Origin: Christensenella sp. UBA7584
Lineage (GTDB): Bacteria > Bacillota > Clostridia > Christensenellales > UBA1242
NCBI GenBank assembly: GCA_002477805.1
Contig: DLKQ01000038.1
Span: 7,207 to 71,206 of the forward strand
Direction: 5' to 3'
DNA: 64,000 nucleotides
The notes below the pieces were generated by a model. It had not been told where the DNA came from. It saw only the letters and a program-made list of their open reading frames with translations, and did not search any database. The position numbers and the translations under genes were made by a program. Shown here piece after piece: positions 42,651-52,189 of the stretch (its first letter is position 1; the number at the start of each line of letters is the position of its first letter).

Positions 42651-42708
42651 TTGTGTTAAAATAATGGTTTCCCCCTAATAAAACCAGTTTTGACAGGGAA
42701 AATTCAAC

Positions 42709-42738
42709 ATAACTATGCGTAAAATATTTTTGCATAAT
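42709..42738 (+). repeat. Dispersed palindromic repeat, copy 4
   Basis: ATAACTATGCGTAAAAT then ATTTTTGCATAAT. Same orientation as copy 3, so the two bracket the xer-lexA pair. It lies between the lexA terminator and the miaA 3' end; the rest of 42651-42839 is AT-rich and empty. Confidence 0.7.
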
Positions 42739-42839
42739 ATAATGCATATATCACATTTTAGAAAATATTTTATTTTTTCAATATGATTTAATATATTTAA
42801 TTTGTAAAAAATAGCATTCAATTAAATTTTATAAAAAAA

Positions 42840-43580
42840 TTACTTTAAATAGTTTTTATAGTTTGCACAAATAAGGTTTATGGCATTTTCAATTTCTAAT
42901 TGATTATCTACATCAACCCAAATTCCATCCATATGCTTAAACCAAGTTATTTGTCTTTTTGCGTAATTTCGGGTATTTTGTTTTACTTTTTCAATAGCAC
43001 ATTCAAGACTGTACTCATCATTTAGATATGCTAGTATTTCTTTGTATCCTATTGCTGTAGAACATTGATTGTTTTCAATAAGTCCACTTTCTTTTAACAT
43101 CTTCACCTCTTCCACAAGACCATTTTGAATCATTTTGTCAACTCTTTTGTTAATTTTTTTGTAGAGCTTTTCCCTATTCTGGTTCAATATCAAAAGAGTA
43201 TAATCATAAACAGCTTGATTGCTTCTTTCCTTTTTTTTGAAATTATAGTCATATAAAAGAGATTCAATGTAAAGCCCTGTTCCCCCAACAATGACAGGAA
43301 GATTTCCTCTTGATAATATCTGAGTGATGAGTTGTTTCGACAAAAACATAAAGTTATAAGCGTTAAAAGTAGAATTGGTTGGAACAATATCTATCAAGTG
43401 ATGTGGACAGATTTTTTTTTCATCTTCTGATGGCTTAGACGTTCCAACTTTTAAACCTTTGTAGACCTGAATTGAGTCTGCAGAAATAATTTCCATTTTC
43501 AACTTTTTAGATAGTGTAAGTGCAAATTCACTTTTTCCAACAGCAGTACTTCCACCAATAATTAATATCTTTTCTAACAT
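42840..43580 (-). CDS. miaA: tRNA dimethylallyltransferase MiaA, lacking the internal helical domain
   Basis: Adds dimethylallyl to A37 of tRNAs reading UNN codons; MiaB then methylthiolates it. P-loop GGSTAVGKS (9-17), ISADSIQVYKGLKVGTSKPS, and VGGTGLYIESLLYDYNF are intact, and RVDKMIQNGLVEEVKMLKESG, TAIGYKEILAYL and NYAKRQITWFK near the end match. But the roughly 60-residue section with the IHPND.RR.IRALE motif, between YDYNF and the LYKKINKRVD part, is absent, giving 246 instead of about 310 residues. ATG at 43580 overlaps the mutL stop (TAATG). It is last in miaB-mutS-mutL-miaA. Confidence 0.9.
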   Translation of the reverse strand: MLEKILIIGGSTAVGKSEFALTLSKKLKMEIISADSIQVYKGLKVGTSKPSEDEKKICPHHLIDIVPTNSTFNAYNFMFLSKQLITQILSRGNLPVIVGGTGLYIESLLYDYNFKKKERSNQAVYDYTLLILNQNREKLYKKINKRVDKMIQNGLVEEVKMLKESGLIENNQCSTAIGYKEILAYLNDEYSLECAIEKVKQNTRNYAKRQITWFKHMDGIWVDVDNQLEIENAINLICANYKNYLK

Positions 43581-45535
43581 TACAAGACCCTTTTGAACCA
43601 CTTGTCAATATCGTTTCTTGTTAGCTCCACGACAAAAGGTCTACCGTGTGGACACTGAAGTTGTGTTCCACCTCTTGCAATATCTTCTAAAAGGTTACTT
43701 ATTTCCTCTTTTGTTAAATCATCTCCACCTTTGACAGCGTGTTTGCAAGCACTTTGAGCCAATCTATCTAGTGCCATGTCCTCACTTTTTAAACTTAAGA
43801 TTGTATTCATATCTTTAAGTATTTCACTAAAGAAACTCGACAAATCAATGTTCTGCAAGTTATATGGAATAGTTGAAACCTTAAAACTTTTGCTGCCGAA
43901 ATCCTCTACTTCAAAACCTAATCTTTCAAGATTATCTATGTTTTCACTTATAAATTGATGTTCAACATTGTTTGTCTCAAGAACAAATGGAATTAATAAG
44001 GGTTGAGCATAAAATTCTTTTCGTTTTAAAACCGCAACTAGTTTATCATACAAAATTCGTTCGTGTGCAGCGTGTTGATCTATAATATAAACTTTATCCT
44101 CTATTTCCACAATTATAAATGTATTAAAAATTTTGCCAACAATTTTAATAGAAAGTAAATCAAAATTTTTACTCATTCCATCAAAAAGATTTTGTTGTAA
44201 GACAACTTTAGGCTCGATTTTTTCTTCTTTTTTTGGATTATCGGATACAAAGCTTTCTTCATTAACCTTACCAAATAGACGTTCAAATTCACTCAGTCTA
44301 GAATTTAATCCCTCACCAAAATTTGAATCAAAATCACTACAAGATTTTTTTTGTTCTAGAATAATTTCATTTAGTAATGATTCATTTTGTGAAACACCAA
44401 AATCTGCCTGTTGGTTAAAAGCTGTGTTAAATTGATTGAAATTTTTAGGCTCTGAAGTAACAATAACTTCCTCCGTGTCTTTTTTCTCAATCGGAGCATA
44501 AAGTTGTTCGGCTTTTTGCCTTGTTTCTTCATTTTGTGCAGGTGCATTTCTAAATCTCATAAGAGCGTTATCAATAATGTGGTTAACTGCACTAAAAACC
44601 TTTTGCTGGTCTTTAAACTTGACTTCGAGTTTGTTTGGATGAACATTTACATCAACAAAGTCCATTGGTACATTTAAGTGGAGAACAAAAAATGGAAAAG
44701 CTCTTGTCATTAAATAGTCATCAAAAACCCGCCCTACTGCGGTCGAAATTAATTTACAACTAACATATCTTCCATTAATAACAACTGTTTGATAAGTTGT
44801 ATTAGGTTTTGCGAAAGTTGGTTTTCCTATATATCCATTAATCTCTATGTCACCACTCTTTGCATTTACTGGTACTACCTTATCCAAAATTGAAGAACCA
44901 TAAACACTATAGAGTGCATTTTCAAGACACGAACCGTTACTTTGATAAACGATTTTATTTTCTACAACATATTTAAACGCTATACTGGGATTTGCTAAAA
45001 TAAGGCGCGATACAATTTCACTAATTGCCATCTCTTCCTGTTTTGGTTTTTTCAAAAATTTATATCTAACAGGAATATTAAAAAATAAATTTTTTACTTG
45101 AATTTGGGTCCCGACAGGAGCTCCGACTTGAGTTCTGTCAAAAAGGAAACCAGCATTCATATTAATGCACGTTGCAAATGGAGCATATTGTGTTCTTGTT
45201 GTCACTACAACTTCACTTACAGAAGCAATTGAAGCTAAAGCTTCACCTCTAAACCCAAGTGTCATAATATTTTCAAGGTCTTTTTCATTTTTCACTTTAC
45301 TTGTGGCGTGAGGCATAAAAGCCATTTCTATTTCATCACTTTCAATACCACAACCATTATCTGTTACCTCAATAAATGAAATTCCTCCATTTAAAATAGA
45401 GATATCAATTTGAGTAGCTCCTGAATCTATACTGTTTTCAACCAATTCTTTTACGACAGAAGCTGGTCTTTCCACAACTTCTCCTGCAGCAATTTTGTTA
45501 TAAACACTTGGTTCCAACAAATTAATTTTTGCCAT
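43580..45535 (-). CDS. mutL: DNA mismatch repair protein MutL
   Basis: Links mismatch recognition by MutS to strand incision. The GHKL ATPase shows ELVENSIDSGATQIDI, DNGCGI and GFRGEAL; the linker (about 340-440) is acidic; the C-terminal dimer/endonuclease domain has DQHAAHERILYD and QCPHGRPFVVEL. The endonuclease box normally ends in Glu (DQHAxxExxxxE); here that position is Asp, a conservative change. 651 residues. It lies between mutS and miaA with four-base or smaller gaps. Confidence 0.97.
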   Translation of the reverse strand: MAKINLLEPSVYNKIAAGEVVERPASVVKELVENSIDSGATQIDISILNGGISFIEVTDNGCGIESDEIEMAFMPHATSKVKNEKDLENIMTLGFRGEALASIASVSEVVVTTRTQYAPFATCINMNAGFLFDRTQVGAPVGTQIQVKNLFFNIPVRYKFLKKPKQEEMAISEIVSRLILANPSIAFKYVVENKIVYQSNGSCLENALYSVYGSSILDKVVPVNAKSGDIEINGYIGKPTFAKPNTTYQTVVINGRYVSCKLISTAVGRVFDDYLMTRAFPFFVLHLNVPMDFVDVNVHPNKLEVKFKDQQKVFSAVNHIIDNALMRFRNAPAQNEETRQKAEQLYAPIEKKDTEEVIVTSEPKNFNQFNTAFNQQADFGVSQNESLLNEIILEQKKSCSDFDSNFGEGLNSRLSEFERLFGKVNEESFVSDNPKKEEKIEPKVVLQQNLFDGMSKNFDLLSIKIVGKIFNTFIIVEIEDKVYIIDQHAAHERILYDKLVAVLKRKEFYAQPLLIPFVLETNNVEHQFISENIDNLERLGFEVEDFGSKSFKVSTIPYNLQNIDLSSFFSEILKDMNTILSLKSEDMALDRLAQSACKHAVKGGDDLTKEEISNLLEDIARGGTQLQCPHGRPFVVELTRNDIDKWFKRVL

Positions 45536-45538
45536 TTT

Positions 45539-48121
45539 TTACTCCTTTATCAAATCTTTTAACTCTGAAAGTTTACTTATTGCTTCAAGTGGCGTCAAAA
45601 TATTTGGATCAATAATCTCGAGATATTTTATTACTTTTTCGGTAGAGCTGTTGTCACTCTCCTTTTTTTCTAATGTAAAATCATCAATCGAAGTGTTTAA
45701 AACACGCTCTTCGTGAAAATGAAGAACCTCCCTCGCTCTATCAACAACACTACTGCATATTCCGGCTAATATTGCAACTTCAATTCCAAAACTTTTATTT
45801 GCACTACCAGCAACAATGTTGTGTAAAAATATTATTGAGTTATTAAACTCCTTAACAGCAACGTGAAAATTTTTTATACCATCCATTTTGCCTTCTAGTT
45901 CCGTTATTTCGTGGTAATGTGTTGCAAAAAGAGTATGCGCTTTTATATTATTTGTAATATATTCCACGACTGCCCAGGCGATACTCAATCCATCATATGT
46001 TGAAGTTCCTCTTCCTATCTCATCTAAAATAAGTAAGCTCTTATCTGTAGCGTTTTGCAAGATGCTAGCAACTTCTATCATTTCGACCATAAAAGTGCTT
46101 TGTCCCATACCCAAATTATCCGAAGCTCCAATTCGTGTAAAAATGCGGTCACAAATTCTTATTTCTGCACTGGAAGCTGGAACAAAACAGCCAATATGTG
46201 CCATTATTGTAATAAGTGCTACTTGGCGCATATATGTACTTTTTCCAGACATATTTGGCCCTGTAATAATTATTGTTCTAGAGTTTTCATCTAATGTAAC
46301 ATCATTTGGAACAAAACGGGAATTTTTATTTATTTTTTCAACAACAGGGTGTCTTCCACCAATAATTTTTGTGTGGTTTAGTTTGCTGTTTATCACAGGT
46401 CTTGAGTATCTGTTTTCGATAGCCACTGTTGCAAAATTCGCAAGAACATCAAGTACTGCAACCTGTTTTGAGGAGTTTTGTAAATCTTGTATGTGAGTTT
46501 TAATTTCTTCTTTTATCTCATTAAATAATTTTTGTTCTAGCTTCGAAATATTTTCTTCTGCTCCCAAAATCATTTCGTTGAGTTTGTTGAGGTCGTCAGA
46601 AACAAAACGCTCACTATTCGACAAACTTTGTTTTCTTACAAATCTAAAAGGGACTTTTTCCTTACTTCCAAGAGGAACTTCAAAGAAATAACCTAAAAGA
46701 TTGTTGAACTTTATTTTAAGGGTTTTAATTCCTGTAAGTTCTTTTTCTTTATTTTCGAGGTCAACTATCCACTTTTTTCCATTTCTTCTTGCATCAATAA
46801 ATTTATCTAGCTCATCTGAAAAACCTTCTTTTATGAAATCCCCATCTTTTGCTGATACTGGAACCTCTTCTTTGAATGCTCGTTCTAGTAAATTTTCAAG
46901 CTCGGAAAAGTCTGGGATATTATTATAACAATTTTTAATCAAATTAGATTTAAAATTTGATATTAGTTTTTTAATCTGTGGTAATTTTTTTAACGATTTT
47001 TTAATATCCACACAACCTCGTGGCCCAACACTTCCGTAAGAAACTCTTCCACAAAGTCTTTCAACATCACTAAACGTCTTTAAAATTTGTAAAAGTTCGT
47101 CTCTATGTACATTTTCAGAAATAAGCTCTTCAACAGCATCTAACCTGTCATTGATTTCTTTTTCATCTCTTAGTGGTCTATTAAGCCAACTTTCAAGCGT
47201 TCTTCTGCCCATTGTGGTTTCAGTTTTGTCTAAAACCCATATAAGCGAGCCTTTCCTTTTTCTGTCATAAATTGTTTCTGTAAGTTCCAAATTTAGTTTC
47301 GCATTCGCATCAAGGTATAAAAAACTTTCATCTTTTTGAACATTTAAGTGATTTATATGGCTAAGACTTCTTTTTTGAGTTTGTGACAAATATTCTAGGA
47401 GTGCTCCAGCTGAACATAGTCCTGATGGCTTATCTTTACAATCCAAAACCGCAATACTTCCAATTTTTAATTGCTTTAAGATGTTATTAGTAGCATTTTG
47501 ATACTCGTATGCAAAATCTAAGAATTTATAGAATCTTGGAACAAGTTCTGTTCTAACACAAGGTATGCCATCACTTTCACTAAAAGCAAGTGAATTTGAA
47601 ATAATTTCGCTTGGTCTAATTCCTGTTAATGTATCATTTAGATTTGCAATAGCTGTATCACCATTAAATTGAGTCATATTAAATTCACCAGTTGAAAGAT
47701 CAAGCCACGAAAGACCAATTTCATTTTTATTTTTCATAAATACTGATGAAATAAAATTATTGCTCGGCTTTAGAATATTTTCTTCCATAACAGTACCAGG
47801 TGTTATTATTCTTACAATATCTCTTGTTACAACTTCACCAGGTTTAGGCTCTGATAATTGCTCACAGATACCTACTTTATATCCAAGATCTAAAAGTCTT
47901 GCAACATAGGTTTCAGCACTATGAAATGGCACACCGCACATTGGTGCCTTGTCTGGAAGTCCACAATCCCTTGAGGTTAAGGTAATACCTAAAAGCTTGG
48001 ACACTAGTTGTGCATCTTCAAAAAACATTTCATAAAAATCACCCAACCTATAGAAGATAATAGTGTCATTATGTTTTTGTTTTAATTCAACATAGTGTTG
48101 CATCATTGGTGTTAGTGCCAT
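45539..48121 (-). CDS. mutS: DNA mismatch repair protein MutS
   Basis: Recognises mismatches and small loops. The N-terminal mismatch-binding motif FYEMFFEDA (Phe-Tyr-Glu near 31-33) follows TIIFYRLGD. The ATPase has Walker A GPNMSGKSTYMRQ (about 610-622), the MGQSTFMVEM region and Walker B LLILDEIGRGTSTYDG. The end carries the clamp-binding/oligomerisation tail. 860 residues, standard. Its ATG overlaps the miaB stop. Confidence 0.98.
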   Translation of the reverse strand: MALTPMMQHYVELKQKHNDTIIFYRLGDFYEMFFEDAQLVSKLLGITLTSRDCGLPDKAPMCGVPFHSAETYVARLLDLGYKVGICEQLSEPKPGEVVTRDIVRIITPGTVMEENILKPSNNFISSVFMKNKNEIGLSWLDLSTGEFNMTQFNGDTAIANLNDTLTGIRPSEIISNSLAFSESDGIPCVRTELVPRFYKFLDFAYEYQNATNNILKQLKIGSIAVLDCKDKPSGLCSAGALLEYLSQTQKRSLSHINHLNVQKDESFLYLDANAKLNLELTETIYDRKRKGSLIWVLDKTETTMGRRTLESWLNRPLRDEKEINDRLDAVEELISENVHRDELLQILKTFSDVERLCGRVSYGSVGPRGCVDIKKSLKKLPQIKKLISNFKSNLIKNCYNNIPDFSELENLLERAFKEEVPVSAKDGDFIKEGFSDELDKFIDARRNGKKWIVDLENKEKELTGIKTLKIKFNNLLGYFFEVPLGSKEKVPFRFVRKQSLSNSERFVSDDLNKLNEMILGAEENISKLEQKLFNEIKEEIKTHIQDLQNSSKQVAVLDVLANFATVAIENRYSRPVINSKLNHTKIIGGRHPVVEKINKNSRFVPNDVTLDENSRTIIITGPNMSGKSTYMRQVALITIMAHIGCFVPASSAEIRICDRIFTRIGASDNLGMGQSTFMVEMIEVASILQNATDKSLLILDEIGRGTSTYDGLSIAWAVVEYITNNIKAHTLFATHYHEITELEGKMDGIKNFHVAVKEFNNSIIFLHNIVAGSANKSFGIEVAILAGICSSVVDRAREVLHFHEERVLNTSIDDFTLEKKESDNSSTEKVIKYLEIIDPNILTPLEAISKLSELKDLIKE

Positions 48122-49452
48122 TACTTATTCACCTCACCATATAAATTCCCAGATTTGTAAGCGGAAATTTTCACATCAACAAACTGCCCTACACTTAGTT
48201 TTTGATTATCTGTAATTTTAACAACTTTGCCACATTGAGTTTTTCCAATAAACATTGTAGCTGTTTCACTTTCAACAAACACTCTTTTTTCTATTTTTCC
48301 AACCAGTCCACAAAAGTGTTCATTAGTAATTTCTTTTTGTATTTCAAGAAGCCTGTGAATTCTGTCCCGTTTGATTTCAATAGGAAGATGTCCTTCCATT
48401 TTTTCTGCAACCGTACCTTTTCGTTTACTGTACATAAATATATAGGCGTTACTAAACTTTACTTCTTGAAGTAACTTTACTGTATCAATAAAATCTTCTT
48501 CAGTTTCGCCAGCAAATCCTACTATAATATCAGTTGAAAGTGTTACTTCTGGAACTTTATCTCTCAACTTTTTAACAATAGAAAGGTATTTTTCCCTTGT
48601 GTAATTTCTGTTCATTAGTTTTAGGATTTTATTACTACCGCTTTGAACGGGTAAGTGTACTGCTCTGCTAATTTTTGGACACTTAGCTATAGTATCAATA
48701 AGTTTGTCAGATAAATCTTTTGGGTGACTGCTCATAAATCTAATTTCAAAATCACCTTCAAAATTTGCTATAGTTTCCAGAAGTGTCGGGAAATCAGTTT
48801 TTTCGTCCTGAAAATCATTTCCATACGAATTAACATTTTGACCCAAAAGTGTAATAATTTTATAACCCATCTTAATGAGGCTTTTAACTTCTGCATAAAT
48901 TTCTTCACTTGGCCTACTTCTTTCCCTACCTCTTACATAAGGTACAATACAATAAGTACAAAAATTATTACATCCATAAGTTATATTAACAAATGCTGAA
49001 TATTGATTGTCTCTGACAATTTTTAGCGAGCGAGTACTACTTTGATAACTTTCGTCCTCCACAATATTTGCCTGATATTTTTTTTGCTTTAAATAAGTGT
49101 CAAGATATTCACCGAAAAATTCAACATTATTTGCACCAAAGATTATGTTAATGAATGGAAATTTTTTCTTTAAACTAGCTTCTACGTTTTTCTGTTGAGG
49201 CATACAACCACAAACAGCCACAATTAAATTAGGATTTTTTTTCTTTATTGGTTTTGCATTTCCGATATTTCCCAAAGCACGCTGTTCAGCGCTTTCACGA
49301 ATACAGCAGGTATTGTAGACAATAACATCTGCATTTTCGGGACAATCTGAAAGAGTGTATCCCCTTTCCTCTAAAATTCCAGCCAATTTTTCAGACTCGT
49401 GAACATTCATTTGGCAACCATAAGTATATATAAAATATTTTCCGTTTTGCAT
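48121..49452 (-). CDS. miaB: tRNA methylthiotransferase MiaB
   Basis: Radical SAM enzyme that converts i6A37 to ms2i6A37 in tRNA. The UPF0004 domain carries three cluster-binding Cys (YGCQMNVHES, YNTCCIRE, VCGCMPQ), the radical SAM motif CNNFCTYC lies at about 160-167, and a TRAM domain ends the protein. 443 residues. It is first in the miaB-mutS-mutL-miaA operon, so both enzymes of the modification are co-transcribed. Confidence 0.97.
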   Translation of the reverse strand: MQNGKYFIYTYGCQMNVHESEKLAGILEERGYTLSDCPENADVIVYNTCCIRESAEQRALGNIGNAKPIKKKNPNLIVAVCGCMPQQKNVEASLKKKFPFINIIFGANNVEFFGEYLDTYLKQKKYQANIVEDESYQSSTRSLKIVRDNQYSAFVNITYGCNNFCTYCIVPYVRGRERSRPSEEIYAEVKSLIKMGYKIITLLGQNVNSYGNDFQDEKTDFPTLLETIANFEGDFEIRFMSSHPKDLSDKLIDTIAKCPKISRAVHLPVQSGSNKILKLMNRNYTREKYLSIVKKLRDKVPEVTLSTDIIVGFAGETEEDFIDTVKLLQEVKFSNAYIFMYSKRKGTVAEKMEGHLPIEIKRDRIHRLLEIQKEITNEHFCGLVGKIEKRVFVESETATMFIGKTQCGKVVKITDNQKLSVGQFVDVKISAYKSGNLYGEVNK

Positions 49453-49471
49453 TTAACTTCTCCTTGTAATG

Positions 49472-49500
49472 ATTATACAACAAAATAAAAATAAATTCAA
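49472..49500 (-). promoter_or_regulatory. Promoter of miaB-mutS-mutL-miaA
   Basis: On the minus strand TTGAAT (49500-49495), 17 bp, TATAAT (49477-49472), followed by ACAAGGAGAAG and the miaB start. Confidence 0.8.
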
Positions 49501-49556
49501 CAGAAATGGGAATTAAACCCAAAATTTTGTTACATAATATACAAAAAGAGGAAAAT

Positions 49557-51809
49557 ATGAAATTATTTGCAAAAATTATAATAATTTGCTTGTTAATTAT
49601 TTCAAGTATTAGTGTAGGTTTTGGGTTATATACATATATTTCTATTTCACAAATTGGCAATAATTTAATTACAAATCACAGTTTACTTGGAACTTTAAAT
49701 ACACAAATAGAAATTTTTGATAATGAAAACAAACTTTTAACCCCCTCTAACACTAATGGTAAAAAGATTGCAAATATTGATAATTTACCTGAATATGTAG
49801 CAAAAGCTTTTATTGCAATAGAGGACAAAAATTTTTATAGCCACAATGGCCTAAATTTAAAACGAATAGCAAAGGCAACGCTAAATAATTTATTTAGTGG
49901 GTACGCAAAAGAAGGTGGTTCTACTATTAGTCAGCAACTTGTTAAAAATGTTCATCTAACGAATGATAAAACATTCAAAAGGAAAATCCAAGAGGCTTAT
50001 CTTACTTCCAATCTTGAATCTCAATACTCAAAAAGAGATATTTTGGAAACTTACTTAAATGTAATATATTTCGGGAATGGTGCTATAGGAATAGAAAGTG
50101 CATCTCAAACATATTTCAATTGTAGTGCAAAAGACCTCTCAATTGCACAAAGTGCCGCTCTTGCTGGAATAATAAAATCACCAGCAACATATTCACCAAT
50201 CACAAATCCTGAAGCGTCTAAAAAAAGAAGAGATGTTGTTTTAAAAGAAATGTTTAAAGAGAATTTTATAAGCAAAAATGAATATCAACAAGCAATTAAA
50301 GAACCATTACAAACTGTAAATTTTAAAAGCACAATAAATACAAGTTCGTTTTATTCAAAAACAATTCAAGAAGCACAGAAAATATTAAATCTGAGTGAAA
50401 AAGATGTAGCTCTTTCAAAGTACAAAATATATACATATCTTGACAACAATCTTCAAAACACAATAAATACATCTCTGCAAAAAGCATTAAGCAAAACCGG
50501 AAAAAAAGTCGATGGCACAATTTGCGTTGTGGATAATCAAACAATGGGTATAAAAGCACTAACGACTTCACTAAGTAATGTAGATACCACGAGGCAACCA
50601 GGAAGCCTTATTAAACCAATTATTTGTTATGCACCAGCTTTGGAAAATGGGATAATCACCCCTGCAAGCCCAATACTAGATGAGAAAATCAGTTACGGAA
50701 ATTGGTTACCAGAAAATGTAGATGGAAAATTTGATGGGATTATCTCCGCAAGACAAGCACTATCTCAATCTAAAAATATACCTGCAGTGAAAATTTTAGA
50801 CTATGTAGGCGTTAATAATGCAAAAGCTTTTGCCACAAAAATGGGCATTGATTTCAAAGATGAAGAACATCTTGCCTTGGCTTTAGGGGCAATGAAATAC
50901 GGAGTGACTCCACTACAAATTTGCGCGTGTTACGCAACTCTCGCCAATGGTGGGCAATTCTCTACGCCTCGCTTTATTAGAAAGATTGAAAATTTTGATG
51001 GAAAAGTTATTTACTCTGATATAAAAAAATCAACACAGATTTTTAGCGAAGATACCGCCTATCTAATCAGCGACATTCTTAAAGATAGCGTGACAGATGG
51101 AACAGCTAAAAAACTTAGAAATATTGGCATAAAGTTGTCTGCAAAAACTGGAACTGTTGGCTCATCAAATAATTTTGAAAACACTGATGCTTGGTGTGCA
51201 AGTTATAATGCAAATAACACAATTTGTGCTTGGGTTGGAAATGTAACATCACAAATAGATAATAATCTCTCAAAAATTCAAAATGGTGGAACAATTTCCG
51301 CTGGACTATGCAAAGATGCGTGGAACTTTTTTGACAAAACAAAACAAAACTGGGTTAAAAAACCTGAAGGTATAGAAGAGGCCTATGTTGACCTGTTTGA
51401 TTGGAAAAACAAACAACTAGTTAATATCGCGAGCGAGAATACTCCAGACAGATACAAATTTAAAGAAATCTTTTCTTCTAGTCATTTTCCAAAAACACAA
51501 AGCGAGAATTTTGAAACTATTACACCACCAAAACTGGAAATTTCACAGCAAAGTGACACACTCACATTACATTGGAACAGTCAGCAATTTTTAAATTACG
51601 ATGTTTATGAAAATGGAAAATTAATTTCTCAAAATTCAAATTCACCATTTAAAACAGAATTCAAGGAAGGAAAAACTAATTATTATATTATTGCAAAAAG
51701 TAAATTTAAAAATGAACAACAAGCAAAAAGCAATGAAATTAATATGTATAAACATCAAGTAATAAATAGCAATGTAAAAAATATTTCGAAAAAATGGCTT
51801 TTTAGTTAA
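49557..51809 (+). CDS. Class A penicillin-binding protein (PBP1A type)
   Basis: Bifunctional peptidoglycan synthase. Membrane helix at about 3-26, transglycosylase domain with EDKNFYSHNG (catalytic Glu) and GGSTISQQLVKN, then transpeptidase domain with SLIK (active Ser in RQPGSLIKP), SKN (LSQSKNIPAV) and KTGT (SAKTGTVGSS). A fibronectin-like C-terminal stretch follows (about 650-735). 750 residues from the ATG at 49557 behind AAAGAGGAA; the frame opens earlier at 49506 but that part is AT-rich leader. It diverges from miaB. Confidence 0.95.
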   Translation: MKLFAKIIIICLLIISSISVGFGLYTYISISQIGNNLITNHSLLGTLNTQIEIFDNENKLLTPSNTNGKKIANIDNLPEYVAKAFIAIEDKNFYSHNGLNLKRIAKATLNNLFSGYAKEGGSTISQQLVKNVHLTNDKTFKRKIQEAYLTSNLESQYSKRDILETYLNVIYFGNGAIGIESASQTYFNCSAKDLSIAQSAALAGIIKSPATYSPITNPEASKKRRDVVLKEMFKENFISKNEYQQAIKEPLQTVNFKSTINTSSFYSKTIQEAQKILNLSEKDVALSKYKIYTYLDNNLQNTINTSLQKALSKTGKKVDGTICVVDNQTMGIKALTTSLSNVDTTRQPGSLIKPIICYAPALENGIITPASPILDEKISYGNWLPENVDGKFDGIISARQALSQSKNIPAVKILDYVGVNNAKAFATKMGIDFKDEEHLALALGAMKYGVTPLQICACYATLANGGQFSTPRFIRKIENFDGKVIYSDIKKSTQIFSEDTAYLISDILKDSVTDGTAKKLRNIGIKLSAKTGTVGSSNNFENTDAWCASYNANNTICAWVGNVTSQIDNNLSKIQNGGTISAGLCKDAWNFFDKTKQNWVKKPEGIEEAYVDLFDWKNKQLVNIASENTPDRYKFKEIFSSSHFPKTQSENFETITPPKLEISQQSDTLTLHWNSQQFLNYDVYENGKLISQNSNSPFKTEFKEGKTNYYIIAKSKFKNEQQAKSNEINMYKHQVINSNVKNISKKWLFS

Positions 51810-52148
51810 TAAAACATTGTAAATAAAAACATATAAATTTACTATCGAAAAACAAAAAACTTAAAAAGTAGTTCAATTGGTTTTACTATGGAATATAATG
51901 AGTGTAAACGAATACTATACAAATTTAATTTCAGTGTAGTTATGTAAAAAACTTTTCCGATCAAAGCAAATATAGAAAGATAAAAATAATAAAAATCCAC
52001 CCTTATACCTGATGCATAATAGGTAATGTCCTACTACAGCTAAATTAATCACAGATAATCTGGGGAGTTATTAATAATAAATAGGCAGATTATCTGCCTA
52101 TTTATACTCCATATTCTCTCTTTACACTAAAAAGCCCTATTTGAATAC
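51810..52148. other. Intergenic region between PBP and thiI
   Basis: AT-rich, no gene seen. It contains the palindromic terminator at 52077-52104 and leads into repeat copy 5. CAGATAATCTG near 52052-52062 is a short separate palindrome. Confidence 0.5.
52077..52104. terminator. Bidirectional terminator-like palindrome
   Basis: ATAAATAGGCAGA and TCTGCCTATTTAT form a 13-bp stem with a two-to-three-base loop; it may end both the PBP and the thiI transcripts. Confidence 0.6.
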
Positions 52149-52182
52149 ATAATTATGCGTAAAATCATTTTGCATAGTACTT
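52149..52182 (+). repeat. Dispersed palindromic repeat, copy 5
   Basis: ATAATTATGCGTAAAAT-CA-TTTTGCATAGTACTT. Shares ATTATGCGTAAAA with copy 2 and TTTTGCATAGTACT with copy 1. It ends just after (downstream of) the thiI stop. Confidence 0.7.
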
Positions 52183-52189
52183 CATAATA

